Shown: positions 62,007-64,000 of the stretch, in pieces
How the letters are laid out: each line of letters opens with the position of its first letter
Numbering within the stretch: the stretch's first letter is position 1
From: Heliopora coerulea
Lineage: Eukaryota; Cnidaria; Anthozoa; Scleralcyonacea; Helioporidae
DNA: 64,000 bases
Reading direction: 5' to 3'
Assembly: GCA_030142905.1 (NCBI GenBank)
Contig: JASJOG010000068.1
Coordinates: 712,001-776,000, forward strand
Position numbers and translations under genes: made by a program
Notes under the pieces: model-generated
Databases searched by the model: none
Seen by the model: only the letters and a program-made list of their open reading frames with translations
Told to the model about the DNA's origin: nothing

Positions 62007-63683
62007 ATTTTTCGGTCGGTGTTTTATCCTTTACTTTTTCAAATTGTCCTCTGGTTGTGATATTTATTCATAATTCACACATTTAACATAAGTGGCGTCC
62101 GCTTTAATGACTTGTTGTAAAAGTAATAAATTTCACTTGACTTTGGAAGAGCAGTTATGTGATATAGTTTCGTGATTAAATAAAGAATATGATAGAGACA
62201 ATAATGAACTAGCAAGTTTTAAACTTGAACTAACGATTATACAGACACGTCACTCTGGCAAATGATTTTGAACTAGCGAGTTTTGAACTCAAACTGAGGG
62301 GATTATTCAAACACGTCACTCCGATATATTTTTAAGTCAGAGAGAGCATAATTAAGTGGAATGCCTGTTTACTTATAGACCACACCCATTGCTTTCATGA
62401 ACATTTATCACTTCTAAACAAAGAGAATGCGTGAATAAGTTGAGATATATAACAGTCTCCTCAGCTTTATTATTGTCTTCACTTCACGTTACAAAGAGCT
62501 CATAGGACGAAATGAACCGTTAGAAATTAAAATTTCTCTCTAAAGCAGCGAACAATTGTTAGGGAAATTAAAGCTTTTATTGAGAGGCTATTATAACGTC
62601 AATTATCCCTGGCTTCATTCAATGATGAAATTAAATATTACGTAATACTCTGTTATCTTTGCTCTTCTTAGCTTGAGCACTCCATTATCTGAAGAACAGA
62701 CGTTATGTTCACGTCAAAACTCGTAACGCTAAAGACCGGGCTAAAAAGACCCGAAGTGATATAATTTTATTCCATAGTTTTAATACCGATCGATCATTGG
62801 ACATCGTAAAAAACAGGACATAGCCAGAAATTCTTCTACTCTAGTAAAATGTCATTTCAATATCCTGGTGGAATTTGGTGTTCTTCCTCGGCTTAAGATG
62901 AGCTCTAGTTTGATAAACTATTAAAAAGTCTCAAAATTTTCAAATAGTACTTTATTAATGCTACATTTATGGGTCTAAAAACTGTCTTATTAAATCTGTT
63001 TAAGATGAAAGAAACTACACCTAAGCTAACAACTTGTCGAGGATTTATAACCGGGTATTACATAAATCAAAAAATGATTGAGAAGTTAGAAAGAAACCTT
63101 AGGTAACTCAACCAACGAAGTTTTAAAATTTTGAAAAACTTGTTGAAAAGCTTGACTTGCATTTTGTAAGTCGTTTGTTATGGATTGCATCATTTGCATG
63201 TTTATTTCGCTCACAACTTCAAGTCGGGTCAAAGAAGGTTTTTAATTAAACGAGCTTCATTTTTTTGGGATTGCCAGCAGTAAATCGAGGTTCAAAAAAT
63301 ATTTCTTGATGGAGTTATGATGCAAGCCTCTTCTCTTAGTAACCTCCCACACCTCCTCTACGTCTAAAGAATTGCCTTCCGGTAAGAATGTCTACCTTTT
63401 GTAGATTATGTAAGGCTTGCCTTTTTGTTAAACAGCTTTGTACGCAAAATTGGATAAAGGAGGTAGCAGTTGATTAATTAAACAATTTCCTGGACGTTTA
63501 CTTGATTAGAAACATCCGGCCACAAACAATTGTTTGTTCCTATATGTATGTTATTACATATATGGGTGTGGTTTCGTCTGAAGCACTCTGTTCCGAAAAT
63601 AATCGACGGTTAACGTCACCTTCAGTTTTCTCTAAAAGCTGAGTTCACCCTAATAAATTTCCTTTGACAATTTTTCGTTTGGC
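62007..63683. other. Unique DNA, no gene recognised
   Basis: A direct repeat of about 75 bp with diverged copies near 62210-62265 and 62270-62325 (shared ACACGTCACTC and GAACTAGC(A/G)AGTTTT). Otherwise AT-rich sequence without recognisable genes. Confidence 0.4.
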
Positions 63684-64000
63684 AGATTTTGCTGTTTTGT
63701 ATGTACTGAAGAACTTAGCAACTTTTTACTTAGTTCATGTTTTGAAAGCAAGGGATAATCTGGGGAAGGAAGTCAGAAATAGACCTGTCCACGGAACAAG
63801 ATCATTACAAGGAAACTTTGTCAATGGAGGCTTACCCGTGGGTAATTGGCGAGGTGCGTCGGCGTATAACGATTGTGGTTTCGCTTCCGTCGACAATTGG
63901 ATTTTAGAGGATGAAATTAATCGGAAAGAACTCAGCGACGAACGCATGGATTTCGTGTTTGGTTGGTTCACGCCCAAATCTGAAGAACTTCTCTCTTCCC
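63684..64000 (+). CDS. Possible coding exon running off the window
   Basis: The plus-strand frame is open from about 63645 to the last base. A possible acceptor TTTTCGTTTGGCAG ends at 63684; a later AG near 63732 is an alternative. The last 85 codons are less AT-rich than their surroundings and have a protein-like composition: G-N-F-V-N-G-G-L-P-V-G-N-W-R-G, then D-C-G-F-A-S-V-D-N-W-I-L-E-D-E, then F-G-W-F-T-P-K. I do not recognise the family. The 80-codon frame on the other strand (63735-63977) is probably its shadow. This is only a candidate. Confidence 0.35.

Overview
This is eukaryotic, AT-rich, intron-containing DNA. It carries 5'-truncated LINEs, Tc1/mariner and pogo-like DNA transposons, fold-back elements and a HIRAN-domain gene fragment. 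The mix fits an anthozoan cnidarian such as a stony coral or anemone, but that is inference. No bacterial operons, rRNA, tRNA or CRISPR are visible.

The core is a cluster of seven small, two-exon secreted-protein genes or pseudogenes. I read them as IL-17-family (cystine-knot-like) cytokine genes. Each has a 27-nt first coding exon (nine codons, opening a signal peptide) ending in a GTAAGT-type donor, a 1.9-3.3 kb phase-0 intron, and a second exon of about 0.4 kb. Exon 2 holds the CPW, R-K-P-R-A-L, A-E-C-K-T-C, N-C-R and V-L-V-x-E-C-D motifs and ends in I-G-F-V-Y-I. The IL-17 family normally ends V-G-C-T-C-V, so both cysteines of the terminal CxC are replaced, by F and Y, in all seven copies. 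Plus-strand genes: A (6289-8584), B (30120-32414), C (47313-51021). Minus-strand genes: A' (12076-15017, frameshifted), B' (37895-40776), C' (54396-57300), and an orphan decayed relic D' (22148-25393).

Layout: each plus gene faces a minus gene tail-to-tail, and the pair sits in a segment of about 15 kb that is duplicated. Unit 1 is about 1-15285, unit 2 about 27341-41118, unit 3 41119-57684, and unit 4 57685 to about 61005 is truncated and gene-less. Between units 1 and 2 (15286-27340) lies different sequence with a LINE (about 16163-18840), the D' relic, fold-back elements and simple repeats. Units differ by later insertions: a pogo-like element in unit 2 (33719-35713), carrying a HIRAN-domain gene fragment and a LINE fragment, and a Tc1/mariner-like element in the unit 3 intron of gene C (48082-49491). 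Both have TA target duplications and empty sites in the sister units.

Plus genes have a TATATAAG box exactly 79 nt upstream of the ATG. Minus genes have TATAAAAG 101-112 nt upstream. Adjacent units thus place the promoters of a minus gene and the next plus gene head-to-head, about 6.3 kb apart. Five copies look intact (A, B, C, B', C') and two are pseudogenes (A', D'), the pattern of a birth-and-death multigene family. The last 3 kb holds a long fold-back element and, at the very end, an unrecognised open frame running off the window.
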